DNA of 64,000 bases from contig SNVD02011144.1 in the NCBI GenBank assembly GCA_013180625.2, positions 372,001 through 436,000 on the forward strand, in the 5' to 3' direction. Made by a program: the position numbers and the translations under genes. Origin of the DNA: Boswellia sacra (lineage: Eukaryota; Streptophyta; Magnoliopsida; Sapindales; Burseraceae). Position 1 is the first letter of the stretch, and each line of letters starts with the position of its first letter. A model generated the notes under the pieces. It was not told where the DNA came from, made no database searches, and worked only from the letters and a program-made list of their open reading frames with translations. Positions 43,740 through 55,479 of the stretch are shown piece after piece.

Positions 43740-44160
43740 AAATGACTAGTATATACCCTTTAACCTATTTAATGAAAAAGGTTGTACTTATGCCACATAC
43801 AACATGCTTAATCCATTTAATATGTTTAACCAATTTACTTATAATTAATGCATATTTAAAATGTTTATGTTAATTAAAGTTATTATGGGATAATAACATA
43901 AACAATCATCAATCTTAAGAAAATAATTAAAATCATTCTAATTTCCCAAAAAACAAGTAGTCATATCATAAACAAATATACCAGCTAACATGAAACGTTT
44001 AACTATTATAGTGTTATTAAATGGGTTTGCCGATATATCTAGTTTTAAGATAAATATAACACGATTATAAAATTGGTTGACTATTCTTAACACAAAAATA
44101 ACACAAATTTGATTACGATTGACCTATTATGCTAACTCATTGACTGCATGTTTTATGCTA
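43740..44160. repeat. Degenerate dispersed repeat next to the Sirevirus-type element
   Basis: AT-rich sequence with AACACGATTATAAAATTGG and TTTAACCTATTTAATG phrases, resembling the copies at 6057 and 39300. The bounds are approximate. Confidence 0.35.
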
Positions 44161-44170
44161 ATAGATTTTT

Positions 44171-45038
44171 TGTGTGTGTGTGTGTGTGTAGTTGGTTATA
44201 CATAATATAATAATAAACTGTAATATAAAATAGCACAAGAGGATTTATGTGACTCGGTTATAAAAACCTACGTTCACAGACAGCCTAAAACTGTAATTCT
44301 CTAAGCTATTGTTTGTACAATCTTTAAGTGCGTTTATAGTGCTGACTCACTCTCACACACTGACCTAATCTTTATAAAACAAAATCATTTGAAGATCTTA
44401 AACTCTAGTGACACTGTCCATGCTCTGTAGTTGACAACTTAACAACACACTATTAAGTAAACTATAACAACGATGTTTAATGTTGAATTACATAAACACC
44501 GAACTCGCAAGTTCTTTTAAGTAAATACTAACTCAAACAGACATAAACAAATTCATGCATGATCACAACCTCTCATACATGAATAAATCATTCACTCATA
44601 AAATAAAATCAAAGAAATATTCTAATTTTGCGTTGAAGCTCTCCTCTATTTTTCTTGAAATGTCGTAACATACACTTACATAGGTTATGTTCAATAACGT
44701 TATATATATAGTGTAAAACTCAGTTACCCTTTCTCACCAATATTTTGTAAAATCTCAGTCAAACTCAATTGGTAAGAATGGGACAATAATCAATAATTTA
44801 GGAAGTGTTATAAATAAACTCCTAAATAAACTAGGACATAAATAAAAGATACTCCTAAGAGAACTAGGATATTAGAATAATATCCTAATCTAAAGAGATC
44901 TTCAATAAGAATCAAATACTTCGTAAAATAGACTTCTAGAAATAGTAAAATAAGAAATAATATAACACAATGTTTGAAAGTTAGTCCAAAATAATCATGT
45001 GCATGGCATATGCTAATGTGTCACGTTTGACACTAACA
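44171..45038 (-). repeat. 3' LTR of the Sirevirus-type element
   Basis: On the minus strand it starts TGTTAGTGTCAAACGTGACA. It aligns with 54600-55479 along its length through TAAAATAGCACAAGAGGA, GTTATAAAAA, GACCTAATCTTT and CAAACAGACATAAACAAA blocks, with clear divergence. The low-coordinate end runs into a TG microsatellite. Confidence 0.85.
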
Positions 45039-45053
45039 ATCTCCCCCTTTTTG
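45039..45053 (-). other. Polypurine tract of the Sirevirus-type element
   Basis: On the minus strand AAAAAGGGGGAGAT directly precedes the 3' LTR start. Confidence 0.85.
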
Positions 45054-45599
45054 ACAACTTGTGATAAAAATATTAAACTATTGTTGAACAATGATCTGCA
45101 AGTAAAAACAAGTCTAAGGAAACTGAATACAAACATAACAAATATAACGGAAAGTCTTATACCAATAGGAATAATGACTTATCAGTTGTAAAGCACATAA
45201 CAGAATCAATCATAACAAAAAGATGACTGAATGCAAATGACCTATAAGAAAAAGAATCAGAGCTAATTTGACAAACCTATCAAATACCTTGCAAGCAAAG
45301 TTATATGCATTAACATAATCAGAGCTAAATAAAGTAAATTGCATCAACACAATGCAAATATGCAGATCAAATATACAAAGTAAGCAAAGTAATTCCTGCA
45401 AAGAAACAAATTAGAGCATAAGTCACAAAGTAGATCAAATATAAAGACTACCCTTTACTCACTTCTCCTGAATTCATGTAAGGATAAGTTCAGAACAAAA
45501 AAACACAAACACAAATAAAAAGCAGAAATCACTCTTCTACCCTTCCAAAAAAACAAACAAACAGAATTGAAAATAGAAACTCAGTGCAAATCAGTGAAG

Positions 45600-47383
45600 T
45601 CTGGCGAATTTGCGAACATGAGGTGAGGATGGAATTCTAGTCCTTTTCTTGGACTTGCCAGCATTGGTCTTAAACCTTTTGCCTATAGTGGAGGGAATAG
45701 ATTGCTCAAAAGCTGTTGGAGTATCCTGCTGACCTATTGTATCCGATAAAGAGGTAGTGACTTCTGCCACAATCTTATAGATAGCCTTGTCAAGTTTTTC
45801 AACACTGGTTTAGTATTGTGTGACATCTTCATAAGGGATTCAACTATAATAGTTGATGAAATCTCTTTTGCTGACTCCTTTAGTTCAGGAGCTAGGTCAT
45901 GTGAATGCTCTGCATCATGTGGTGGTGAATGTTGTGGTGGTGAAACAGATGGTGCTAGCTCTTCTTGCTCAGTTTCTTCATATAATGGCGCAGCAGGTTG
46001 TGAATCATGAGGTGACTCTAAGGATTCATCTAGCTCTGTTTTTGCTTGCCAATTTTCACCTTTTTTAGTCTTTTCAGCTCAGTGCCAATTTTTACCTTTT
46101 TTTTTGTCTTTTCAGCTCAGTTCCTTTAGATTTTTGCTTAGCATCTTTGTTCTTCTTCTTCTTTTCTGTTGTCATATCTGTCATAACAACAGTTTGTTCA
46201 GCTTGTTCCTCTACTGGTCTAGTCTTCTCTAGATGCTCCTCCATGATTTCATCAGTTTCCATTAGAGGTTGTTCATTGGCAGTATCTTTGCCTTCAATTT
46301 TCTTCTCCAATGCCGATTGCTTTGCTTTGATTTTCTCGATATCCTGCACAATGTCAACTATAACAACATTGATTAGAGCAAGTTGTTCTTCGATATTACT
46401 CATTAGATTTTTTCTAACTCTTCTTGGTTTTGGTTGAGGAGCACGCAAATCAGATTTGTCATGCAATCTAGTCAAGAAGCCTTTTGTGATTGGCTTTGGT
46501 AGAATTTCAGAGGTTTCTTTTAAACTCATAGGAACACCATTCTGAGCTAAAATGCCTTGAATCAAATAAGGAAATACAAGCAAATGATAATCTGACTTAT
46601 ATGGTACAATATGAACAATCATCCTTTAAATCCACAAGCCTAAATTAATCAGTCTATTTGTGCCTAAACAAAATAAGAATTTCACTCTATCTTCTCTGAC
46701 CTGATTTTGATGAATAGAGGGAAACCAATCAAATTGAGCTATATTATGCAAAACTCTATATGTCTTAATAAGGTATTATTGATCTATTCCTTCTTTTGGA
46801 TCCCAAACTAGATCATCACGACCTGTTAACTCTTTCAGAATAGTCTCCATATCAAAACTATCATCATCAGTATGCAAGCTCCTAATAGAAACATCAAAAA
46901 ATGTATTAATCACATTGGGAGAAAATTTCATGTATCTACCTCTACAATATACCTTGTGATAATAAAAGCTTCTTGGATCATCAATGGACTTAGGTATATT
47001 AGCATAACATTCTTAAATAAGTGTCTTAATAGGAGGTAGAAAGTGGTTTACCATTCTGATCCAGTAAATGACTCAAGCAACTCACCCAAGCCATATCGGT
47101 TGAAATCTGAAACCTTCACTGGTCTTTCAATCTGCAACTTCCTCTTTGAAGTGTATTTTAGAAAATTGTTCTTTACTTCAACCGTGAGAAATTTGTTGAA
47201 CTTACACTTAATCTTGTCCTTCATTCTCCTAACTAGAACTATTTTATGATCACTCATTACAGGATCAATTGGGACTTCTGTATGTTGCTGTTGTGACTGT
47301 GAACTGTCATGACTGGTATGTTTAGAACCGCTCAATGAAGATGAACGGTTGGTAGATTTACCAGACTCAGTTGAAAATGCCAT
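45600..47383 (-). pseudogene. Envelope-like extra ORF of the Sirevirus-type element
   Basis: It starts at an ATG (47381-47383, MAFSTESGKSTNRSS). A Ser/Gln-rich leader is followed by a conserved-looking globular region (KCKFNKFLTVEVKNNF, SDFNRYGLGELLE). After a stop at 47048 the reading continues to WDPKEGIDQ-like text near 46780. A long open segment at 46092-46622 has a coiled-coil stretch (EEQLALINVVIVDIV, KIKAKQSALEKKIEG) and a lysine-rich end. Further pieces run to about 45600. Its place between pol and the polypurine tract matches the third ORF of Sireviruses, called envelope-like from position and coiled coils. No signal peptide or clear membrane span is seen, so an envelope role is not supported here. 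Several stops; no function left. Confidence 0.65.
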
Positions 47384-48233
47384 GGTTGGGGTTTGAGTAG
47401 TTCTGAAGTTATGCAAGGGTTCTAGAATAGAGATACACAAGAGAGCTAAAAGAAAGAGGTAGAATGCAAAACGATTTGTGATAGAGAACAATATAACCCT
47501 GATCGAGGTTATGATATACTTGGAAAGAAAAAGAGTCATGTTCTAATTCAGTTTCCAAAAACAATTCAAATTTCATTTGTTTTTCCAAAACAAACTCATT
47601 ATTACAATTAATGAAATAAATTCAAAATTTGAGTTTGATTATATGGAATGCTATTAGAGAAAGGATTCCCACCACTGAAAACTCTCCCCCTCAAATCAAT
47701 AAAGCTGACATGACACTTTTGACATATGGACACAAAAAGAAAGTCAAATTTTACTTAGGCTCAAATGACATCGTATGGTATAAAAAACATAACAGAATAC
47801 AATTACGGTTAACATAACGAGAATATTTTGACATCATATAAATCATTCTAGGGAAGTATATTTCAGAGTTGTTCATAATCATAGTAAGAAAGTTGTTTAC
47901 CTTTATTTTTCATTAAATTAAGATATCAAAAATAACATTTTGACATATTTACAAAAATTAATCACATTTGATTATTAAATAAACACAGCAGCTTTCACAC
48001 AATATAAAGATAACCATTTTCATTTGAGTGGGTGACCTCAACATATTTCTTACATACCTTTAGGTTACTCTCAATGATAGCTTTCATACATCATATATTG
48101 GTTGCCCTCTTTATATTTTTCATTTTTAATCATTATCTTATTAAAAGCATAGCAGTGATTACAGCTCATATATGATTGATTAGAATAAAACTTATGATAT
48201 TACATATAGAATTAACATAATAGAAAGCAATGC

Positions 48234-48711
48234 TTATTCAAAAAACTGAAAAATACCTAATGCCTTTCTTAGATTCTCAAATCTAGTTGCATCTAATGCT
48301 TTAGTGAACAACTCAACCAATTGTTTTTCAGTTAAGATGTGTTCAATGTGTATTACCTTTGACTCTACAAGCTTCCTTATAAAATGGTATCTTATGTCAA
48401 CGTGTTTTGTTCTAGAATACTGAACATGATTTTTGGAGATATTTATCGCACTAGTATTATCACAAAACACAGTGATAGGTTTTTGTTTAATACCATAATT
48501 ACTTAGCATTTGCTTCATCCAAAGTAGTTGTGTACAACAATTCTCTGTTTAACGTGTTCTGCTTTTGAAATGGACAAAGATATGGAATTTTGTTTTTTGT
48601 TATGCCAAGGAACCAAATTAGTACCAAGGTAAAAACATCCCCCTGATGTGTTCTTTTTGTCATCTGCATTTCCTGCCCAATCAGCATTACTAAACCCTTG
48701 AAGAAAAGCAT
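48234..48711 (-). pseudogene. RNase H and pol C-terminus of the Sirevirus-type element
   Basis: The 94-codon open segment 48234-48518 contains VFCDNTSAINISKNHVQYSR, the HVDIRYHFIR block and ILTEKQLVELFTKAL. It ends in a stop, the typical end of Ty1-type pol. The part upstream (48499-48711) matches the earlier RNase H strand in a different frame, so a frameshift lies near 48510. Confidence 0.85.
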
Positions 48712-49664
48712 TTATTTCTTAAGAAAACTATATCCTATAGTTATACGTTCCATGAACATAGCTGGTGATTTTCTTGGCTACTACCGAGTGAGATTTCTTA
48801 AGATTTGCTTGAAATCTTGCACAAAATCCTACACTAAAACATAGATCTGGACTGCTTGCGGTGAGGTATAATAAGCTTCCAATGATGCTTCTATACATAC
48901 TTGCATCAATCTCCTTTCCTGCATCATCTTTAGATAGTTTCAAGTTAGTACAAATAGGAGTTCTCATAGGCTTTGCCTTTTCAAGTTCAAATTTCTTTAC
49001 AAGATTCTTAGCATATTTTGATTAAGATATGAATATCTTATCATCCATTTGCTTAACTTGCAATCTAAGAAAGAAATTTAATTCTCCTACCATATTTATC
49101 TCAAACTATTCATGCATCAATTTAACAAACTCATCAGTCTTGTTTTTGTTAGTTGAGCCAAACACAATATCATCCACATACACTTGAGTAACAATAAAAT
49201 AACTAGGTGTATGTTTGATAAACAGAGTTTTATCAATGCTGCCCCCAGTATAGCCTCTCTTAATTACAAACTTTTTCAATCTTTCATACCAAGCTCTAGG
49301 AGCTTGTTTCAAACCATACAAAGCTTTATTCAATTTGTACATAAAATCAAGATGTTTAGGATCTTCAAATCCTTTAGACTGTTCAACAAAAGTCTCTTCA
49401 TTAAGATAGCCATTCAAGAAGGCTGTATTTGTTAACCCTAAGGCTACATGATAATTTTGATGATAACAATATACATTGATTCATTGTGATTTACTAACAT
49501 GTTTATTTATGTGCAAAAGTAATATCATTGAAATAATTGTAAAAACAAGAAGAGGCTTATTAAAATGAAGTGTTGAAGTTAAGGAAAAGACTACATGTTA
49601 AAGGCACCAAAGTTTAAGAACAAGGTTTGATTCAAGGAATGTGATACATGAGCAATATTCAATC

Positions 49665-50360
49665 AATTGGTCATATATTTCTGTACAGATGTCCAAATAA
49701 TGTGATTCTTGAGCCTTTGGAAAGATTACTCAATTTATAACATTTCATATGTTTTAAAGAAATTTAAATTTCAAGTATAAGGTTGTCCAAATCATCATGC
49801 AATTTGAAAGACAAATGGAAGCAGCTGACATGAACACCGAATACTCTGTTGGACATATCTTGAGCTAGAAAATCAAAATGACATGATTCTTGTGGAATTG
49901 GAAAGAGGACATAATGAGGCACATTTCATATGTTTTGAAGAAATTCAAATTTCAAATGGAAGGCTGACATAATTGACATGAAATTCGGTGGACTGACACA
50001 AAGAAGAAAAATCAACTCATGTGAGCACTGAATGATGTTTTGTCCATATCTTGAGATAGAGATATCCAAATACTTTGATTCTTAATGTTTTGGAAAGCTT
50101 ATTGAAATATTCAGATCTTTTATGTTTTGAATAAATTCAAATTTCAAACGAAAGGCTGACAGAATTATCATTCAATTCGGTGGACTAACACAAGGAAGAA
50201 AAATCAAGTCACATGAGCACCGAATGGTTTTGTGGCCATATCTTAAGCTACAAATATTCAAATGACTTGCTTCTTGATGCGTTGGAAAGCTTATTTAATT
50301 GTGTAGATCTTTTATGTTTTGCATATTTTCAAATTTCAAACAGAACATTGACAAAAATGG
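49665..50360 (+). repeat. Imperfect tandem array of ~165-190-bp units in the solo LTR
   Basis: About four units share CATATCTTGAG, TTGGAAAG, CATATGTTTTGAA or CTTTTATGTTTTG, AATTTCAAA and GCTGACA-type blocks in the same order. The last two are most alike. It lies upstream of the TATA box and so in the U3 promoter region. Confidence 0.75.
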
Positions 50361-50439
50361 CAGACAATATTACAGTTTTTATGGTGGGCAGAAAATTTGG
50401 AGTTAGTGTCTTCACTTGATTAAGTTCATCCCATTTGCC

Positions 50440-50447
50440 TATAAAAG
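50440..50447 (+). promoter_or_regulatory. TATA box of the solo LTR
   Basis: TATAAAAG, followed by GAGCCCTTCTCCC and an AGAGCAAGAGAAGC stretch. The layout matches a plant core promoter. Confidence 0.65.
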
Positions 50448-50658
50448 GAGCCCTTCTCCCATGCATTCAGTAAGAGCAAGAGAAGCATCTATCAAGCAAA
50501 AAACAAGAGAAATATCAAGTCTAGAGAGCTTTTATATTCTTTATCTACTCTTTGAAGAGAGTTGTACTTTTGTTGTAAAAATTATCCTTGTTCTTGTATT
50601 GTGGTAAGAGTGAGATATTCTTGTAAAGGATAAAAAGTTATCCTTGAGAGAACTCTTT

Positions 50659-50943
50659 CCTTGGTGAGGTTGTTCATCAAGAAGAACTCTTGGTGTGGTG
50701 TTATCAAGGGTTGAAGGAAGTTGCCTTGGTGAGGTTGTTCATCAAGAAGAACTCTTGGTGTGGTGTTATCAAGGGTTGAAGGAAGTTGCCTTGGTGAGGT
50801 TGTTCATCAAGAAGAACTCTTGGTGTGGTGTTATCAAGAGTTGAAGGAAGTTGCCTTGGTGAGGTTGTTCATCAAGAAGAACTCTTGGTGTGGTGTTATC
50901 AAGGGTTGAAGAAAAAGTCTTGGTGAGGTTGTTCATCAAGCAA
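50659..50943 (+). repeat. 65-bp tandem repeat, four full units plus a partial
   Basis: Units start with CCTTGGTGAGGTTGTTCATC at 50659, 50724, 50789 and 50854, and a shortened unit starts at 50919. The spacing is exactly 65 bp with almost no substitutions, so the array is young or homogenised. It lies downstream of the TATA box, within the transcribed part of the LTR. Confidence 0.95.
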
Positions 50944-51499
50944 GTTGTAAAGATTTCTACAACTTAGTGGAAAGCTTAGCTCGTGGAGCTAGGAGCCCGT
51001 TGGACGTAGGCAAGGTTTGCCGAACCACGTAAATTGAGTTTGCACTCTCTCTATCCCTATCTCTTTACATTTACTTGCACTTGTGATTATTCTTTACTAC
51101 CATTCTCTTGATTGCATTCTATTTTCATCTTCTTCACCTTGGTTCTCAAAGAAAGATTTAAATAATTTTGATCTTTCAAGAAAAGTTTTCTAAATCCGTT
51201 TTTGTAAATAAAAACCCAATGCACCCCCCTCTTGGGTTGCCATACCTGGGTCAACAGTATTAACATCCATTTGATACAATTTGAAGTCAAACAAGCAAAT
51301 AATAACAAGTAGTAATCTGATAGACTCAAGTCTAGCTACTGGTGCAAAGGTTTCATCAAAGTCTATACCTTCTACTTGTGTGTAATCTTTTGTCACTAAC
51401 CTAGCTTTATTTCTAGCCAGTTGTCCATTCTCATCAATTTTGTTCTTAAATATCCACTTATTTCCAATGACATTTGCATTTTGTAGCCCAGGAACTAAT

Positions 51500-52510
51500 T
51501 CCTAAACTTCATTTCTTTTAAACTAATTAAGTTCATTTTGCATAGCCTGAATCCAAACATCCTCTTTTAAAGCTTCTTTCACATTTTTAGGCTCAATTAA
51601 TGAAACATAACAAGCAAATCTTACCTGATTTCTTATCTTGCTTTTGGTTTTCATCATTCCTTCTGGTTTTAATCATTCCTTCTGGCTTCTAATGATTAGA
51701 CTAGTTAGATGTGCCTTTTGTATCCAAGAAGGTAGATCTTTTTGTTCATCTTTAAAAATCTCATAAAGAGTTTGGTTAGTGCTAGATCTTAGAAAAACTC
51801 TTTTAGTCGACCTATTGCTATTGAGCATCACTCTAGCCATCTCTTGAAGTGTCCTGTTCTTTCTCTCTACAACACCATTTTGTTCAGGTGTTTTGGAGGT
51901 TGAACATTCATGTGTAATTCCATGGTATTTGCAAAAATCAACATAGCTGATATTTTTAAACTCCTTACCATGGTCACTCCTTATCCTAACTATCTTACTA
52001 ATGTTCCTGTTTTGCTCATTTTCAAGCTTAACATAAAAATTCCTGAAAGCTTCAAAAGTGTCAGATTTTTCTCTAATAAAATCAACCCAAGTATATCTAG
52101 GGAAATCATCAACACAGATAAATACATATCTCTTACCAGAAATGCTTTCAATCTACATAGAACACATGAGATTCATGTCAAGCAAATCAAGTATTTTAGA
52201 TGTGCTAAGATGTGACAGACTTATGTACTCCTCTAATTTGTTTTCCCAATTGACATGGCCCATAAATTCCATTAGTTTTATCATTAAGTTTTGAAATACC
52301 TCTAACAGCACCTAATTTAGTCAGTTTAACCAGATCTTTGTTGTTTAAATGACCTAACTTTTGATGCCACAATTCCAAGTCTGATATCTTGATATGAAAT
52401 GCATTTGTTAACAAATAGCAATTATTGGAAGATCTATTTCCTTCTAAGATGTATTTTCCTTCATCATCTATAACTATACATTTGTTTTGAGTAAAGTTAA
52501 CAACATACAT
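51500..52510 (-). pseudogene. Integrase of the Sirevirus-type element
   Basis: GAG-pre-integrase zinc-binding region at 52205-52510 (LELWHQKLGHLNNKDLVKL, CQLGKQ). The catalytic core lies in other frames down to about 51800: VDDFPRYTWVDF with the first Asp, IRSDHGKEF with the second, and PEQNGVVERKNRTLQEMAR with the Glu. The DDE triad is still readable, but stops near 52155, 52500 and elsewhere break it. Confidence 0.85.
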
Positions 52511-53415
52511 GTTATCACATATCTAACTAATACTAATCAGATTAGCTTTCCATCCATCAACAAGCAAAACATTTTGAAATTATAGTAAGCCTTTAACATT
52601 TAAAGTTATCTTACCGATTACCTTGCTCTTTGCATAATCACCATATGTGACATTTCCTCCCCTGCATGACTCAAAATTTTTCAAAAAATTCTTATTTCTA
52701 GTTATATGCCTAGAACAGCCACTGTTAAAATATCAAAAGTCATTAAAAGAATCATTGATTGCAGTAAGAGCTACATTGCAAGTTGTTCTGTCTTTCTTAA
52801 CCCATTGTTGTCATGTTAACTACTTGAACTGTTTTGACCTTTCATGTAAAAGGCTTAACAATTGAAAACATCTAGGTCTAATATGACCTTTGACACCACA
52901 AAAATAACATGTTGAAACAAATCTTCTGTTTTTTTCAGGATTTAATTTAAAAGAACTCAAGGGAGACACAAAAATATCATTACTTTTTGACCTAGGACTT
53001 GACCATTTTGAGTTAGGCTCAGAAAGTTACCTGGTGTTGAAGCTTTTACAAACATAGTATTTGATGAAGATACAATGTTACCTTCTGAATAACCCAAGCC
53101 ATATTTGTTGGAATTGTCTCTACTAAGACTCAAAACCTAGTCAAGTTTTGCAGAACTAATTCTAAGTTGATCAACACATTTTTTGCTTTGAACCAATTCT
53201 ACTGTAATTTTCTTAACATGTTCTGCTTTGTCTTTCAAGGCAGACTCAAGTTCACTGGTACAGTTTTCAGCAAAGGCCTTCTCACATTTCAGCACTTCAT
53301 TTTCCTTCTTCAAAGTTCTGATTTCCTCTTTCTAATTTAGCCATTCAGTATAAAGTGCATTATAGGTTTCTTACAACTCCTCATAATATTTAGGATCATT
53401 TTCTACATTTGAATG

Positions 53416-54590
53416 TTAATCATCAATTCTGTTGTAGTTGTCGGTTCTGTTGGACATAACATATTTTCCTTTATTATCTGTAGATGCTATGAATGCAACA
53501 AAATTACTCATGCTTTCTTGGTCATTTGAATTAGTCTCTGAATCATCACTCCATGTGGCTGACATTCCTTTTTTCTTCTTCTTTTTAAGATTAGCACATT
53601 CAGATTGAATATGCCCATAACCAGACCACCTATAGCATTGTATCTGCCATTTTCTATCAGGTTGTTTCAGACTCTTTTTGTCATTCTCCTTGCTGAATTT
53701 TTTGAATTTTTTATCACTTGAGCTTGACATCTTTCCTGGATTCTTTTTCCTGAATTTTTTTCCATGAACTTGACATAATTCTTTGTTAGAAAAACAATTT
53801 GTTTTGAATCAGTTTCATCAAATTCATTATTACTTTCATCATCAGATTTTTTAGTCTTAACATTGAATACAATGCTTTTACCTTTTTGCTTCATAATGTT
53901 ATGATTAATCTCAAAATTTTGAAGAATGCCAACAAGCTCATCAACCCTCATCTCATTAGTGTTTTTAACTTCTTCAATAGTGAGATTTTTGGTTGAAATT
54001 TATTAGGTACAGACCTAATGATTTTACTAACAATTTTTGCATCTGAAAAGGTTCTACCAAGCATATATGCAAAATTTGTAATGTGACACAACTTTGCATA
54101 AAAATCAAATATTGACTCATCCTTATGCATCATTAAATTCTCAAACTATGGATTCAATCTTGTCAATTTAGATCCTTTAACTGAAGCAGTACCTTTATGT
54201 TTTACTCAAGAATGTCCCACCCTTCTTTAGCCACTTTGCATCTCGAAATCTATCCAAAATTGTTAAGATCAACAGCTGCAAAAATCGCATTAAGTGCCTT
54301 TGAATTCCAGCTGGAACGCCTGTATTCATCATCAGTCCAATCTTCCTCAGGCTTAAGTTCTGAAGCTCCGAATGCATTCACTTGTGTTGGTGGTGTCCAA
54401 CCTCTTAGAACACTAGTCCATGCCCTGTCATCAAGAGATTTTGATATACATCATCATTCTTACTTTTTAATATGAATAATTACCATCATCAAGAATAGGT
54501 GGTCATGATATGGATCCTCCACTTCGCGTAAACTCCATGCCTTCAAATCAACGTGATCTTTTTTCACTTGTATGTTAGTGAACCTGTTTT
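53416..54590 (-). pseudogene. gag (UBN2 type) of the Sirevirus-type element
   Basis: Pieces on the minus strand: SWNSKALNAIFAAVD near 54270-54320; HKDESIFDFYAKLCHITN and LGRTFSDAKIVSKIIRSVP at 53948-54133; MRVDELVGILQNFEIN at 53900-53951; a zinc-knuckle relic CYRWSGYGHIQSEC near 53600-53650 in which the second Cys is Trp. A lysine-rich tail follows. These are the UBN2 capsid and knuckle of plant Ty1 elements. Frames change near 53950, 53700 and 54135. Confidence 0.8.
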
Positions 54591-54597
54591 GATACCA
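54586..54597 (-). other. Primer-binding site of the Sirevirus-type element
   Basis: On the minus strand TGGTATCAAAAC follows CGCAAT at the end of the 5' LTR, matching the initiator-tRNA-Met site with changes. Confidence 0.75.
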
Positions 54598-54599
54598 AT

Positions 54600-55479
54600 T
54601 GCGAGATCTGAAAGTATGGTTAGATATACGTAATATAACAGTAAACTGTATTATAAAATAGCACAAGAGGAGTTACGTGGTTTGGTTATAAAAAACTACG
54701 TCCACGGACAGCTTAAAGTTGTAATTCACTAAGTTCTCATTTGTACAATCTTTAGGTGCGTTTATAGTGCTGAATAACTTTCACACACTGACCTAATCTT
54801 TGTAAAACAAAATTCCTCCAAGATCTTAAAATCTAATGATGCTACCCACTCTCTGTATCTGACAACTTAACAACACGCTGTTAAGTAAACTGTAACAACG
54901 ATGTCTAATGCTGAATTACATAAACACTCAATTCACAAGTTCTCTCGAGTGAATACTAACTCAAACAGACATAAACAAAATTCATACATAATCATAACCT
55001 CTCATACATGAATAAATCACTCACTCATGCAAAAAAAAAAATCAAAGAAGCATGCTAATTTTGTATTAAAGCTCTCCTCTATTTTTATTGAAATGTCGTA
55101 ACATACACTTCTATATAAGTTATGTAAAATAACGTTACATATAGTGTGTGAAACCCGGTTGCCCTTTCTCACCAATATCCTATAGAATTTCAATAAAACT
55201 CAATTAGTAAGAATAGGATAATAATCAATAATATATGAAGTATTATAAATAAACTCCCAAGTAAATTAGGATATAAATAAAAGATACTCCTAAGAGAATT
55301 AAGATACTAGAATAATATCCTAATCCAGAGGGATAATCAATAAGAATCAAATACTTCATAAAATGAACTTCTAGAAAACAGTAAAATAAGAAATAATATA
55401 ACACAATATTTGAATTACAAGTTTGTCCAAAATAATCATATGTATGACACATACTAATATGTCACGTTTGACACTAAAA
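54600..55479 (-). repeat. 5' LTR of the Sirevirus-type element
   Basis: 880 bp. It aligns with 44171-45038. On the minus strand its first bases are TTTTAGTGTC where the 3' LTR has TGTTAGTGTC, so the terminal TG is mutated. Confidence 0.85.

Larger units (their letters stand above)
49430..51256 (+). mobile_element. Solo LTR, 1.83 kb, inserted in the Sirevirus-type RT
   Basis: It begins TGTTAACCCTAAGGC, ends GGGTCAACA and is flanked by exact GTATT (49425-49429 and 51257-51261). The plus-strand TATA box TATAAAAG is at 50440-50447. TTTTGATGATAACAA near its start is a phrase common in plant Ty1 LTRs. It contains two tandem arrays (49665-50360 and 50659-50943). No internal genes remain, so it arose by recombination between the two LTRs of a full element. 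It is opposite in orientation to its host element. Confidence 0.9.
48728..51430 (-). pseudogene. Reverse transcriptase of the Sirevirus-type element, split by a solo LTR
   Basis: The RT start is at 51262-51420 (YTQVEGIDFDETFAPVARLE, LYQMDVNT). The remainder lies across the insertion at 49106-49424 ([29 protein letters not shown], and the intact catalytic [13 protein letters not shown]), and the downstream RT/linker at 48728-48967. The first catalytic Asp (MDVN) and the YVDD motif are therefore 1.8 kb apart. Removing 49430-51256 and one GTATT would rejoin them in position. Additional stops occur near 49105 and 48727. Confidence 0.85.
44171..55479 (-). mobile_element. Sirevirus-type Ty1/copia retrotransposon with envelope-like ORF, decayed
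   Basis: Minus-strand element, about 11.3 kb including a 1.8-kb nested LTR. In transcription order it has: 5' LTR (54600-55479), primer-binding site, UBN2-type gag, integrase, reverse transcriptase, RNase H, an extra ORF, polypurine tract and 3' LTR (44171-45038). Integrase before RT is the Ty1 order. An ORF between pol and the 3' LTR is the mark of Sireviruses. The left limit is approximate because a (TG)n run has replaced the last bases of that LTR. No target duplication survives. Confidence 0.85.

Noticed and set aside
46147..46437. Plus-strand 96-codon ORF
   Set aside because: Antisense of the lysine-rich coiled-coil part of the Sirevirus-type extra ORF.
50659..50943. Considered as a CRISPR-like array because of regular spacing
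   Set aside because: The 65-bp units are contiguous with no unique spacers, and this is plant LTR sequence; it is an ordinary tandem repeat.
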